From: Phycisphaerales bacterium
GTDB taxonomy: Bacteria; Planctomycetota; Phycisphaerae; Tepidisphaerales; Tepidisphaeraceae
Reading direction: 5' to 3'
Length of the DNA: 46,874 nucleotides
NCBI GenBank assembly: GCA_020847545.1
Contig: JADLBV010000018.1
Coordinates: forward strand, 1 to 46,874
A program made the position numbers and the translations under genes. Below are positions 1-6,842 of this stretch, piece by piece (within the stretch, counting starts at the first letter, position 1; each line of letters starts with the position of its first letter). The notes below the pieces were generated by a model. That model ran no database searches. It had not been told where the DNA came from and saw only the letters and a list, made by a program, of their open reading frames with translations.

Positions 1-139
1 ATTGACCGCCACGGTGAATCCACTGGGCATCAAGCTTCAATGAGGCCGCACCTGAATTGGTGCGGAACGCGCGGTAGGACATGACAATGCGAAGCCGACC
101 GAAGAGCTTCAATGAGGCCGCACCTGAATTGGTGCGGAA
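1..139 (-). CRISPR. CRISPR array, leader-proximal end (partial)
   Basis: Two identical 35-base repeat copies lie at 33-67 and 105-139, separated by a 37-base unique spacer (68-104). Bases 1-32 are part of the next spacer, so the array continues past the left edge. The repeat holds a perfect 7-bp stem, CCGCACC/GGTGCGG, with a 6-base loop. Read on the minus strand it ends in CCTCATTGAAGC, which resembles the usual ATTGAAAC-type 5' handle. This supports transcription leftwards, in the same direction as the cas operon, with the newest spacers in view. The next region right of 139 has no further repeat. Confidence 0.9.
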
Positions 140-316
140 AGCCCACTCTCACAACTGTAGTTGTGACAACGGGATAATACCCGCATTGCGAGGGGCGGGC
201 AATGTTGGGGTATTTTGGGACGGCGGGATGGGGCGAAACATTCGCATAACTATTCAATTGCCAAAGAGTTCGAGCGGTGGCCGGGGTTTGGGCACCACGT
301 CGCCGCTCGCGGATCG
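140..316 (-). promoter_or_regulatory. CRISPR leader with putative promoter and palindrome
   Basis: This gene-free stretch separates cas2 from the first repeat. On the minus strand it has a TTGCCC box (197-202), a 17-bp spacer and a TATTAT box (174-179), so transcription would start near 167 and run into the array. A perfect inverted repeat, TCACAACT-GT-AGTTGTGA, lies at 149-166, ten bases from the first repeat. It could be a leader-anchoring or regulatory site. Leader function and the boxes are inferred from position and similarity to sigma-70 sites. Confidence 0.55.
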
Positions 317-607
317 CTATACGATCATGGTTCTGACCGGCGGCACATAGGGCTGGCCGATGGTCTCCATCGGCAGCGGCTGGTCGTAGTGAACCTTCCC
401 CAGGTCCAAAATGAGAAGCTGATCTTCGGCGGTGTTGATCAGGGGATGCAGAACCGCACGCAACCGGGCCAGTTCGATGGGGTTGAGCTGGCACAGAAAG
501 ACGGAGAATTGGACGTGGTCGCCGTTGGATGAAAGGGTGTTGAATATCTTCGTGCGGCGTTTGTCGTCGCTGATGTCGTAGGAGATGAGGAAATGCCGTC
601 GGGCCAT
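317..607 (-). CDS. cas2: CRISPR adaptation protein Cas2
   Basis: Cas2 pairs with Cas1 to insert new spacers into the array. The 96-residue length is normal, and the N-terminus, FLISYDISDDKRR, carries the conserved first beta-strand with the YDI aspartate of the ferredoxin-like fold. It is the last gene of the operon, 23 nt after the CARF gene, and directly precedes the leader and array. Its partner cas4-cas1 is about 4.5 kb away on the other side of the type III module, which is unusual because cas1 and cas2 are normally adjacent. The ATG at 607 has no strong Shine-Dalgarno, consistent with translation following the upstream cistron. Confidence 0.93.
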   Translation of the reverse strand: MARRHFLISYDISDDKRRTKIFNTLSSNGDHVQFSVFLCQLNPIELARLRAVLHPLINTAEDQLLILDLGKVHYDQPLPMETIGQPYVPPVRTMIV

Positions 608-630
608 GGGGGTACATCGGTTTAAGCCTG

Positions 631-1323
631 TCAGGCCTTCTTAATGGAAACCTTGGCGTAGGGAGTCAGCTTGACGGTTGAGATTTCACCGTCGGCGCGA
701 CGCTGACAATGAACCAATCCGGCGTATTCCAGCGACTGAATCTTCTGCGTGGGCAGTTTGGTGCCATCTTTCAGGCGTAGAAGTTGATCGCGCTGCACGG
801 GGGTGAGTCCGCCTGTGGGAAGAAAAATGGGTTGAGCCATATTTGCAAAGGAATAATAGGCGGGCAGTTCAAGAGATCTCGCGGCCAGGGCGGCGGCAAT
901 CACCATGCCCTTGAACCCGCCGGTGCAATTGACGAGAACACTCTGTCCTTTGCTGCGCGACTTTTTAGCGACGCGGTGGACGGCACTGAACAGGTCGGCG
1001 AAGACCTGTTCAAGGGCGATATCATCACTGAGCTGACCGCGTGTAACATGGCAGCCGAGCTCTTGAAGAAACTTCGCGATCACATCGGCGCATCGACGTC
1101 CCTGGTCGGTATCGGAATTGATCAGGTGAACGGAGTAATCTTTCGGGTTGGCGCCAATGAAGAAATGGAGCGTGGCATTGAGTTCGGCGGAATGTTTGCG
1201 GGGGTCTTTCTTAACAAAGGCGAGCAGTTCTCTGACGGAGGGCAACTTGCGGGATTGCGGGCCGTAATTCGTCAAAATAGACGTGCCAACAGGGACAATA
1301 TGCAGGTTGGGACGAGTGCTCAT
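631..1323 (-). CDS. CARF-wHTH protein (Cas_APE2256 family, Crn1-like ring nuclease candidate)
   Basis: This 230-residue protein begins with a CARF-type Rossmann fold. The first strand-loop is VPVGTSILTN (Ser15) and the second conserved loop is NCTGGFKG (Lys138). These match the Ser and Lys that matter for catalysis in Crn1 ring nucleases such as Sso2081. The last 60 or so residues look like a winged helix, with no HEPN R-x4-6-H motif or other nuclease motif visible. It should bind cyclic oligoadenylate made by the neighbouring Cas10 and either degrade it or act as a ligand-controlled regulator. It starts 2 nt after csm4. Family placement is firm; ring-nuclease activity is inferred. Confidence 0.85.
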   Translation of the reverse strand: MSTRPNLHIVPVGTSILTNYGPQSRKLPSVRELLAFVKKDPRKHSAELNATLHFFIGANPKDYSVHLINSDTDQGRRCADVIAKFLQELGCHVTRGQLSDDIALEQVFADLFSAVHRVAKKSRSKGQSVLVNCTGGFKGMVIAAALAARSLELPAYYSFANMAQPIFLPTGGLTPVQRDQLLRLKDGTKLPTQKIQSLEYAGLVHCQRRADGEISTVKLTPYAKVSIKKA

Positions 1324-1325
1324 GT

Positions 1326-2309
1326 TTAATCTCCAAAGTTGGCAAGTCGGGCTGGAATGGTCAGCCCAAACGCGGGGTGAATGATATGGATTTCTCGCGT
1401 GCTGAGGAAGTCCGCTGAATCGGAGGGAAGCAGCTTTTCCATGGGAACGGCGTGGCCGAGGAAAGAGGTCGCGGGATCAGTGCGGAAGACAGCGCCGGGA
1501 CGAAAGAGGATGAGCGTATTCTTGCGGACATCCTCCAGACCGAAATCAGGGCCGATCCTGCCGAATTTGGGAAAGGCGTCCCAATACCCATTGGTCGGAT
1601 CGTCTGGAGAGGGTTGAAACGTGGAAAGGCAGACGATGGCGTCGGCCTCGGGAGGCGGGTCATCCAGTTCAGGAACAGCGACGGGATCGTCGGGCAGATC
1701 GAATCCGCCGCGACCGGTCGAGACGTCCGCGCCGAAGCCAGTGAGTGATAATTCATACAGTAACTCGAGCAGCAAATCGCCGGCGGAACGGTCAAGCAGG
1801 CGGATGTAAAGATCGAGACGGCGGTCCATCTCCGGAGTTTGAGAATGGAAAAAAGTTTCCCTGCGCTGGTAGATGCCGATGGCATCATCTTCGGTCGATG
1901 AGTCCGTGGTGTCGTTCAGACGGCTGAGGGTGTTGTGTTGGCGCGCGTGGTCGGTAAAGACGCCGGCGTCGCTAAACAAAGCTCCAATCGGGGGACACTT
2001 TCCGGCGCACGCGGATTGGAAATCTTTTCGGCGTAGCCAGCGCGCCTTCTTGAGGCGCTTTCGCTGTTCGACGGGCCAGTCGGCCAGACGCAGCGAGATG
2101 GGCAAGGGCAACAGATCGCCTGGCATGGCGTCGGACAGCACGAACGGCGGCTGCCCGGCCAGCATCGGCTCGATCAGGCGCGAGCGCAATTGATCCGGGC
2201 CGTGAACGCGGGCACAGGTGGCCAGGAGCAGACCGATCAGCGTATCGGCCTGCCAGGGCGTGCGCCACGGGGTCAGCGGCCGGAGCGTGAGGCGATAGAG
2301 GCGGGTCAT
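1326..2309 (-). CDS. csm4: Type III-A effector subunit Csm4 (Cas5-like RAMP)
   Basis: Csm4 caps the 5' handle of crRNA and contacts Cas10 in the type III-A complex. The 327-residue protein has the family pattern: an N-terminal RAMP strand leading to QADTLIGLLLATCARV, a following LSDAMPGDLLPLPIS segment, a central HNTLSRLNDTTDS stretch and the glycine-rich loop GFGADVSTGRGGF at about residues 190-205. Its start overlaps the csm3 stop by 4 nt (ATGA), pointing to translational coupling. No csm5 follows; the next gene is the CARF gene. Confidence 0.9.
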   Translation of the reverse strand: MTRLYRLTLRPLTPWRTPWQADTLIGLLLATCARVHGPDQLRSRLIEPMLAGQPPFVLSDAMPGDLLPLPISLRLADWPVEQRKRLKKARWLRRKDFQSACAGKCPPIGALFSDAGVFTDHARQHNTLSRLNDTTDSSTEDDAIGIYQRRETFFHSQTPEMDRRLDLYIRLLDRSAGDLLLELLYELSLTGFGADVSTGRGGFDLPDDPVAVPELDDPPPEADAIVCLSTFQPSPDDPTNGYWDAFPKFGRIGPDFGLEDVRKNTLILFRPGAVFRTDPATSFLGHAVPMEKLLPSDSADFLSTREIHIIHPAFGLTIPARLANFGD

Positions 2310-2992
2310 GACGCGGCTCCGCTGGACTGGTCGGGAAAGCGGAGGGGCGAGCGGTGTCCGGCCGGCTCAACCTTGTCATTGTCGATTTGGATTTGTCCAT
2401 ATCCACGCGACGTGGCCGACCCTACTCCACTTCGGCATATCAGATCGAGTCCATCATTGATAACGGCAAGGATAGCATCGCGGCCGGTATTGGATTTTTG
2501 ACCCATGTCCGTGTACTGAAAATTCTGATCGATGTCATAAACGTCGAAGTCGATTCGCAGTTGAAACTTCGCCCCAGGAGCGACGCGCTCAAGTGTGCGG
2601 GGATGCATGGCGGTTCCGGTCTGGCGGTTATTCACTGATTCGGTCTTGAGTTCCAGTGCAAAATCGGATCCGGACATCAGCGGAGCATCATGGACTCGAA
2701 TGCGCGTGGGACCTTCCTGATGTCGCGTGTCGAAATGAGGACCGAAAACGCGCGCGACGGGACCCTGTTTGGAAGGATTGGCACCCTCGGCGGTTCCTGT
2801 CTGCTTTTCCAGTTCGGCTCGCATTTTGCCTTTGAGGGATGAGCCGGGAACATAGGGTTTGCCGCTGGCCGGGTCTTTGATGCAGGTCAAATCGGTTCCC
2901 CCGATTTGAAGGGTATCGTCGGACCCGCCGATGCGCATGCCGCTGAGGAGGGTAATGATGGCGGTGATGGTGTACGTTTCCTTGCGTTTCAT
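2306..2992 (-). CDS. csm3: Type III-A backbone subunit Csm3 (Cas7-like, target RNA nuclease)
   Basis: Csm3 forms the helical crRNA-binding backbone and cuts bound target RNA at 6-nt intervals. The 228-residue length is typical. The RAMP signature YVPGSSLKGKMRAELE is present, preceded by IGGTDLTCIKDP, where Asp34 aligns with the catalytic aspartate known in Streptococcus Csm3 (Asp33), so RNA cleavage is probably retained. It starts 3 nt after csm2. With no csm5 gene in the operon, this may be the only Cas7-type subunit of the type III complex. Confidence 0.95.
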   Translation of the reverse strand: MKRKETYTITAIITLLSGMRIGGSDDTLQIGGTDLTCIKDPASGKPYVPGSSLKGKMRAELEKQTGTAEGANPSKQGPVARVFGPHFDTRHQEGPTRIRVHDAPLMSGSDFALELKTESVNNRQTGTAMHPRTLERVAPGAKFQLRIDFDVYDIDQNFQYTDMGQKSNTGRDAILAVINDGLDLICRSGVGSATSRGYGQIQIDNDKVEPAGHRSPLRFPDQSSGAAS

Positions 2993-2995
2993 GAG

Positions 2996-3571
2996 TCAGT
3001 TCCTTTCTTTGTCCACATACAACGATCCAAAGCCGACAAGGGCTTCAAAATGCGGCAGAAATCCGCTGCGAAAATCCCTCTCGGTTTTCACCGCCGCGAC
3101 ATTGCGGCGGATAAAGTCATAAAAGAGACCGGGAATTTTGGACGGCGACTTCCCATAGGCATCCGCCGCGGCCGCACTGAGAAATTCAAAGCGCGAACGC
3201 AGATGATGCCAGTTGGCCATGCCCGATTTCAAGGAAGTCTCCAAGCCACGGCAGTGTTGAAAAAACCGGCGCAGCTGGCCGGTCGTGAGCTTGGGGTGTG
3301 CGAGGGTCATTGCGCGGATCAGCTCTTCGACGCCGCGTTGTTTATCATCGCCTGGAATCGATGAACTGACATATTCAGTTTTTAGGTTGCCCTCGGCGTC
3401 GAAGTATCCTTCTTTCAGGTAATCGGGCCAATGATTGGCGACAGTGTCGTCAGGTTGGGAGCGATCTCGGCCGCCACGACCGTAACTCACTCCTCCGCCG
3501 TGGTGCTGCTGAGAAGAGTCACGCGGGCGTGCCCCTCCGCCGCCGAATTGTGATCCTCGAAATTGCGTCAT
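2996..3571 (-). CDS. csm2: Type III-A small subunit Csm2 with Gly/Arg-rich N-terminus
   Basis: Csm2 is the helical small subunit that lines the crRNA-target duplex in the Csm complex. The C-terminal 130 or so residues carry the family pattern, including LTTGQLRRFFQHCRGLE and a helical segment ending near FEALVGFGSLYVDKERN. At 191 residues it is longer than usual (about 120-150). The extra part is a glycine-, arginine-, histidine- and glutamine-rich N-terminus of about 45 residues with RG repeats, likely disordered and possibly RNA-binding. Its start overlaps the end of cas10 by 4 nt. Confidence 0.9.
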   Translation of the reverse strand: MTQFRGSQFGGGGARPRDSSQQHHGGGVSYGRGGRDRSQPDDTVANHWPDYLKEGYFDAEGNLKTEYVSSSIPGDDKQRGVEELIRAMTLAHPKLTTGQLRRFFQHCRGLETSLKSGMANWHHLRSRFEFLSAAAADAYGKSPSKIPGLFYDFIRRNVAAVKTERDFRSGFLPHFEALVGFGSLYVDKERN

Positions 3572-5058
3572 TGATCGTCTCCTTTAGAGTGTCGGGTCGC
3601 CAGCATCGCGTAGCGGATGATGGCGGGCAGGTGAATCAGTTCAATATCATTCGTATTCGGGCCACGGTCAAATTGTTGCAGCAGATGGTTGATCCACTGC
3701 CGGGCCGGGCCGCCTTTGGGCCAGTTGCGGGCGACGTGGTAACTGAGGCGCGATGTGGCCATGGCGGGGATGATTTCTGAGGAACGAGGTTGTCCCTCAC
3801 CACGGCGCAGTAAAGTCAGTTCCAGCAGCGTCTGCAACCAACCGCGTTGAATCTCTCCGGCATCCGTCCAGTCGGCCAGTCGATTGGCGGCAGTGATGAT
3901 GCAATCGTGCTGAGCCCATTTCCAGCAATCACCCAGCATTGCCAACTGGTCTTTGGGAGCATTGCTGCCGTGGGCGGGATGTTCCTTGGCTTGTTCAAGC
4001 AGTTCTTCTGCCTGATGCGCGGCCAGACGGATCGGAAACTTTGGTTTGACCAGCGCCAATCCGCCGCTGAGAGTCAATTTCTCGTTTTTGAATGCGCGGG
4101 TAAATTCATGGGAAACGCGGTGAGCAAAGTCAATCGTGATGTTCCACGGGCCGACCAGCAGCAGATCATCGCCGCCGGAAAAGACAGTATAAAGGTTGGA
4201 CCACGGAGACCCAGGGGCGTCCATGAGCCGGTTCAAATCGGTGCCGAAGAAGTTCTCGAGTTTTTGACTCAGGTCTTTCAGCGGCATCAGGTCGCGGGCA
4301 GATTCAAGCCGGCGATTCACGCATGCTCCGAGAGAATCAGCGTCCATCTTGAGAACCCCCAGCATGGACGTGCCGCGCGAGCGATTGGCGAGGGTCACGA
4401 AATCAATCGGCGCGTTGTTCTCGCGTGGAATGTGACGCGACAGACGGGAAAGTTTCAGCACATGGGCTGGGGCGGGAAATCGTTCTGGCGAAGGCGCATC
4501 CCATTGCACAGAGACACCGGCGATAGCGTCTTCGTCCGCAGACGCGGTGTCGTGATGAAGTGTAACAGTCGTGTGATACAGCAGCTGGTGACCCTGCCTT
4601 GCATCCCGATGGGCCTCCATCGTTGCATTCCAAGGCGCGTCGGAGACAAGCCGCGTTCTTTCGGTGGACCAGGGACGAAGCTTAGCCACCTGCAGTAGGC
4701 GCATCGCCATGACATATTGATCGCGGATTGTGCCTGAGGATGAATGAACAGCGAGCGCCAGCCGTAGCCGGCCATGGGTTTGCTCCATCAGCCACCGCTG
4801 CAAGACAGGTTCAAGAGCGTCTACACGCGAGGGAATCGACGCATGTTCGTCGGCATTGATGCAGAATTTTCCGGCGGCGCAGAAAATTAAATCTTTCTCT
4901 TCACAGTCCAGCGCCCAGAGGACGCGCCGCGAGATACATTCGGCCATAAGTTGCATTCTGAAAGAGCGGAAACGCAACGCGGCCGCCTGTTTTCCGCCGG
5001 TTTCCCGCACGTCAAACAAGAAATCCTGAATCCCAGAAAGATCACCGATAATCACCAT
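3568..5058 (-). CDS. cas10: Cas10/Csm1 without HD domain, GGDD cyclase intact
   Basis: This is the large type III-A subunit. From the ATG at 5058 it is 496 residues long and opens directly with the first palm domain (MVIIGDLSGIQDFLFD), whereas usual Csm1 has an N-terminal HD nuclease domain and 750-850 residues. The second palm has KMDADSLG (residues 238-245) and FSGGDDLL with GGDD at 295-298, the site that makes cyclic oligoadenylate from ATP. The start is set by an AGAGGA ribosome site at 5063-5068. The reading frame stays open further upstream, but there it lies inside cas4-cas1 and encodes no HD motif. It lies 8 nt after cas4-cas1. DNase activity is predicted absent. Confidence 0.9.
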   Translation of the reverse strand: MVIIGDLSGIQDFLFDVRETGGKQAAALRFRSFRMQLMAECISRRVLWALDCEEKDLIFCAAGKFCINADEHASIPSRVDALEPVLQRWLMEQTHGRLRLALAVHSSSGTIRDQYVMAMRLLQVAKLRPWSTERTRLVSDAPWNATMEAHRDARQGHQLLYHTTVTLHHDTASADEDAIAGVSVQWDAPSPERFPAPAHVLKLSRLSRHIPRENNAPIDFVTLANRSRGTSMLGVLKMDADSLGACVNRRLESARDLMPLKDLSQKLENFFGTDLNRLMDAPGSPWSNLYTVFSGGDDLLLVGPWNITIDFAHRVSHEFTRAFKNEKLTLSGGLALVKPKFPIRLAAHQAEELLEQAKEHPAHGSNAPKDQLAMLGDCWKWAQHDCIITAANRLADWTDAGEIQRGWLQTLLELTLLRRGEGQPRSSEIIPAMATSRLSYHVARNWPKGGPARQWINHLLQQFDRGPNTNDIELIHLPAIIRYAMLATRHSKGDDQ

Positions 5059-5062
5059 GAGA

Positions 5063-5068
5063 TCCTCT
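5063..5068 (-). promoter_or_regulatory. Ribosome binding site that sets the cas10 start
   Basis: AGAGGA on the minus strand lies 4 nt before the ATG at 5058 and overlaps the TAG stop of cas4-cas1 (5067-5069). It argues for the short, HD-less Cas10 and against any longer start in the open frame upstream. Confidence 0.7.
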
Positions 5069-6839
5069 ATCGAGTCGTTACTGAAGTATACTCCGGCACA
5101 TCCCCCCGCAACCAGCGGGAGAGAAGCCTTGCCTGCAGGCGGATCACGCTGCGCCAGGCGCAGCGATAGTCGAAGATCGGATGGGTCACCAGTTGGTCGA
5201 GCCGCGCCTCGTAGGCCCGCAGAAGGCCTTTGCGGCCGATGTCGTTCATGGCGCAGCCACTGGCGGCCTGGGTGAAATGGGCGGCGCGGACCATGCCGGT
5301 GTTGATGGCGCTGATGACGGCCGAATCGGCGATGACGGCGCGGAACGGCTCCATCAGATCCAGCGCCAACGCGGGTCGACCGTGACGCGGGCGATGATAA
5401 AAGCCCCAATAGGGGTCCAACCCCTCGCTCAGGAGGGCGACGGTGCATTCCTTGGCCAAAAGGGCATAGGCGAAACTGAGCATCGCATTGACCGGATCAC
5501 GCGGCGGACGGCGGTTGCGCGATTCAAAATCCCAGGTTGAATCAAAATCGCGCGGCTTGAGCATTTGTGCAAAACTGGAGAAATAACAGCGCGCGGCGTT
5601 GCCTTCGAGGCCCAGCAACACCTCGATGGAGGGGGCTTCCATGATTCGACCGATCAGAGAGTCGATGTCATTCAAAACAAGGTCCAGATCGGCCGATGGG
5701 GGCGCGTTGCGGCGGAGCTGGGTGCGCTGGTTCAGCGCCTTGTCGCGGACCAGCGTTTTGGCGAAAGAAAGGCATTTTTGCGGATCGGCGGCCGCATGAA
5801 ACTGGGCGGCCCGGTCGTAGGCGTTGCGGAGGGATTGGCCGTGGGTGATGCCATAAAACCACCAGCCGCTGGAGAGGAGCACAACGGGGATGTCAGACTC
5901 GCACAATAGGTGGATCGTCTGTGTCGAAACCTGCACATTGCCGCACAGGACAAGCTGGCTGACATCCTTTAACGAGGCTTTGGCCACCTCAGCGCCCTCG
6001 GCGCGGACGATGAGACTTTGGCCCCGCTTGCCGATGTAGGCGCCCTGAGTCTGAACATAAAGCGGCGTGGCATCCGGTCGGACGGGATAGAGCCGGCGCA
6101 CCATGGCCTGATCCTCATCACCCGTGCCATGACGCGGTTTGATCGGCGGCGCGACCAGTTCATCCCCAAGCTGACGAAGTGCCAATGTCTCATCCGGCAG
6201 GCAAATGCCGGCCAGCGAACAGCCGTTGCATTTGGGGCTGTCATCGAGCGGGTCGGGGATGGTTTGTCGGGTGGCGGCATGGTGAGTCTGTTCGATCAGA
6301 TCGCGGGTCTGTTGTTCGAGATCGGGTGTGAAGGGAACATCCACGCGGGTTCGCGAGCCGGCGAAATAGATCACCCCATGATCGCAGGTGTAACCATGTT
6401 CACGCAGGAGCAGCCCCTGCGCCATGAGCTGAACGCGGTGGGAATCATGGCTGCGCTGGGGGTTGTTGGGGACGCGGCCCCGTTTGGTCTCAACGGGAAT
6501 TGCCTCGGCGCCATCGGAACTGACCAGATCCAACTTGGCCGACAACCCCAGTTCGGCCGATGCCAGCGGCACGGAGCGGGAGATGGTGGGTGGATCATCC
6601 CCTTGTGGCGACTGATTTTGCGGGGATTCGACATCTGATGAGGTTAAATCGGCCTCCGGCAAAAGATGATCAAGCTGGTCCACCCGCCGATGAATGTGCC
6701 GGCCTTCGATGGTGTAGGTGTTGTCATCCCATCGCCCCTCGACATACATCAGATGAAAAAGGCGAGGACAGAAGGTGTACTGCTTGACCATGTCAAGCGT
6801 GAGGGCGTCGTCGCCGGTGATGGAGACGTTGGAGGGCAT
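5067..6839 (-). CDS. cas4-cas1: Cas4-Cas1 fusion (type I-G adaptation integrase)
   Basis: The N-terminal 220 residues are Cas4, a RecB-like iron-sulfur nuclease that trims prespacers. Cys24, Cys204, Cys207 and Cys213 fit the 4Fe-4S site, and the nuclease motifs include Asp104, VETKRG near 116-121 and Gln137. From about residue 245 it is Cas1, the integrase, with the catalytic region around LGLEGNAARCYF, HRPRHGRPAL and DLMEPFR. The 590-residue fusion is a hallmark of type I-G (formerly I-U) loci. It follows csb2 by 3 nt and precedes cas10 by 8 nt. It probably serves both the I-G and III-A effectors through the single array. Confidence 0.95.
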   Translation of the reverse strand: MPSNVSITGDDALTLDMVKQYTFCPRLFHLMYVEGRWDDNTYTIEGRHIHRRVDQLDHLLPEADLTSSDVESPQNQSPQGDDPPTISRSVPLASAELGLSAKLDLVSSDGAEAIPVETKRGRVPNNPQRSHDSHRVQLMAQGLLLREHGYTCDHGVIYFAGSRTRVDVPFTPDLEQQTRDLIEQTHHAATRQTIPDPLDDSPKCNGCSLAGICLPDETLALRQLGDELVAPPIKPRHGTGDEDQAMVRRLYPVRPDATPLYVQTQGAYIGKRGQSLIVRAEGAEVAKASLKDVSQLVLCGNVQVSTQTIHLLCESDIPVVLLSSGWWFYGITHGQSLRNAYDRAAQFHAAADPQKCLSFAKTLVRDKALNQRTQLRRNAPPSADLDLVLNDIDSLIGRIMEAPSIEVLLGLEGNAARCYFSSFAQMLKPRDFDSTWDFESRNRRPPRDPVNAMLSFAYALLAKECTVALLSEGLDPYWGFYHRPRHGRPALALDLMEPFRAVIADSAVISAINTGMVRAAHFTQAASGCAMNDIGRKGLLRAYEARLDQLVTHPIFDYRCAWRSVIRLQARLLSRWLRGDVPEYTSVTTR

Positions 6840-6842
6840 GGG

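Noticed and set aside
12-620. Additional protein frames over the array and cas2
   Set aside because: Open frames crossing the repeats translate the repeat units themselves and have no independent support.
784-1329. 181-codon plus-strand open frame opposite the CARF gene
   Set aside because: It is a mirror of the CARF coding sequence, with no likeness to a known small defence protein or anti-CRISPR.
5059-5448. Longer Cas10 start extending the frame upstream
   Set aside because: The extra part is encoded inside cas4-cas1, has Arg/Pro-rich composition typical of an off-frame reading of GC-rich DNA, carries no HD motif, and the ATG at 5058 has a good ribosome site.
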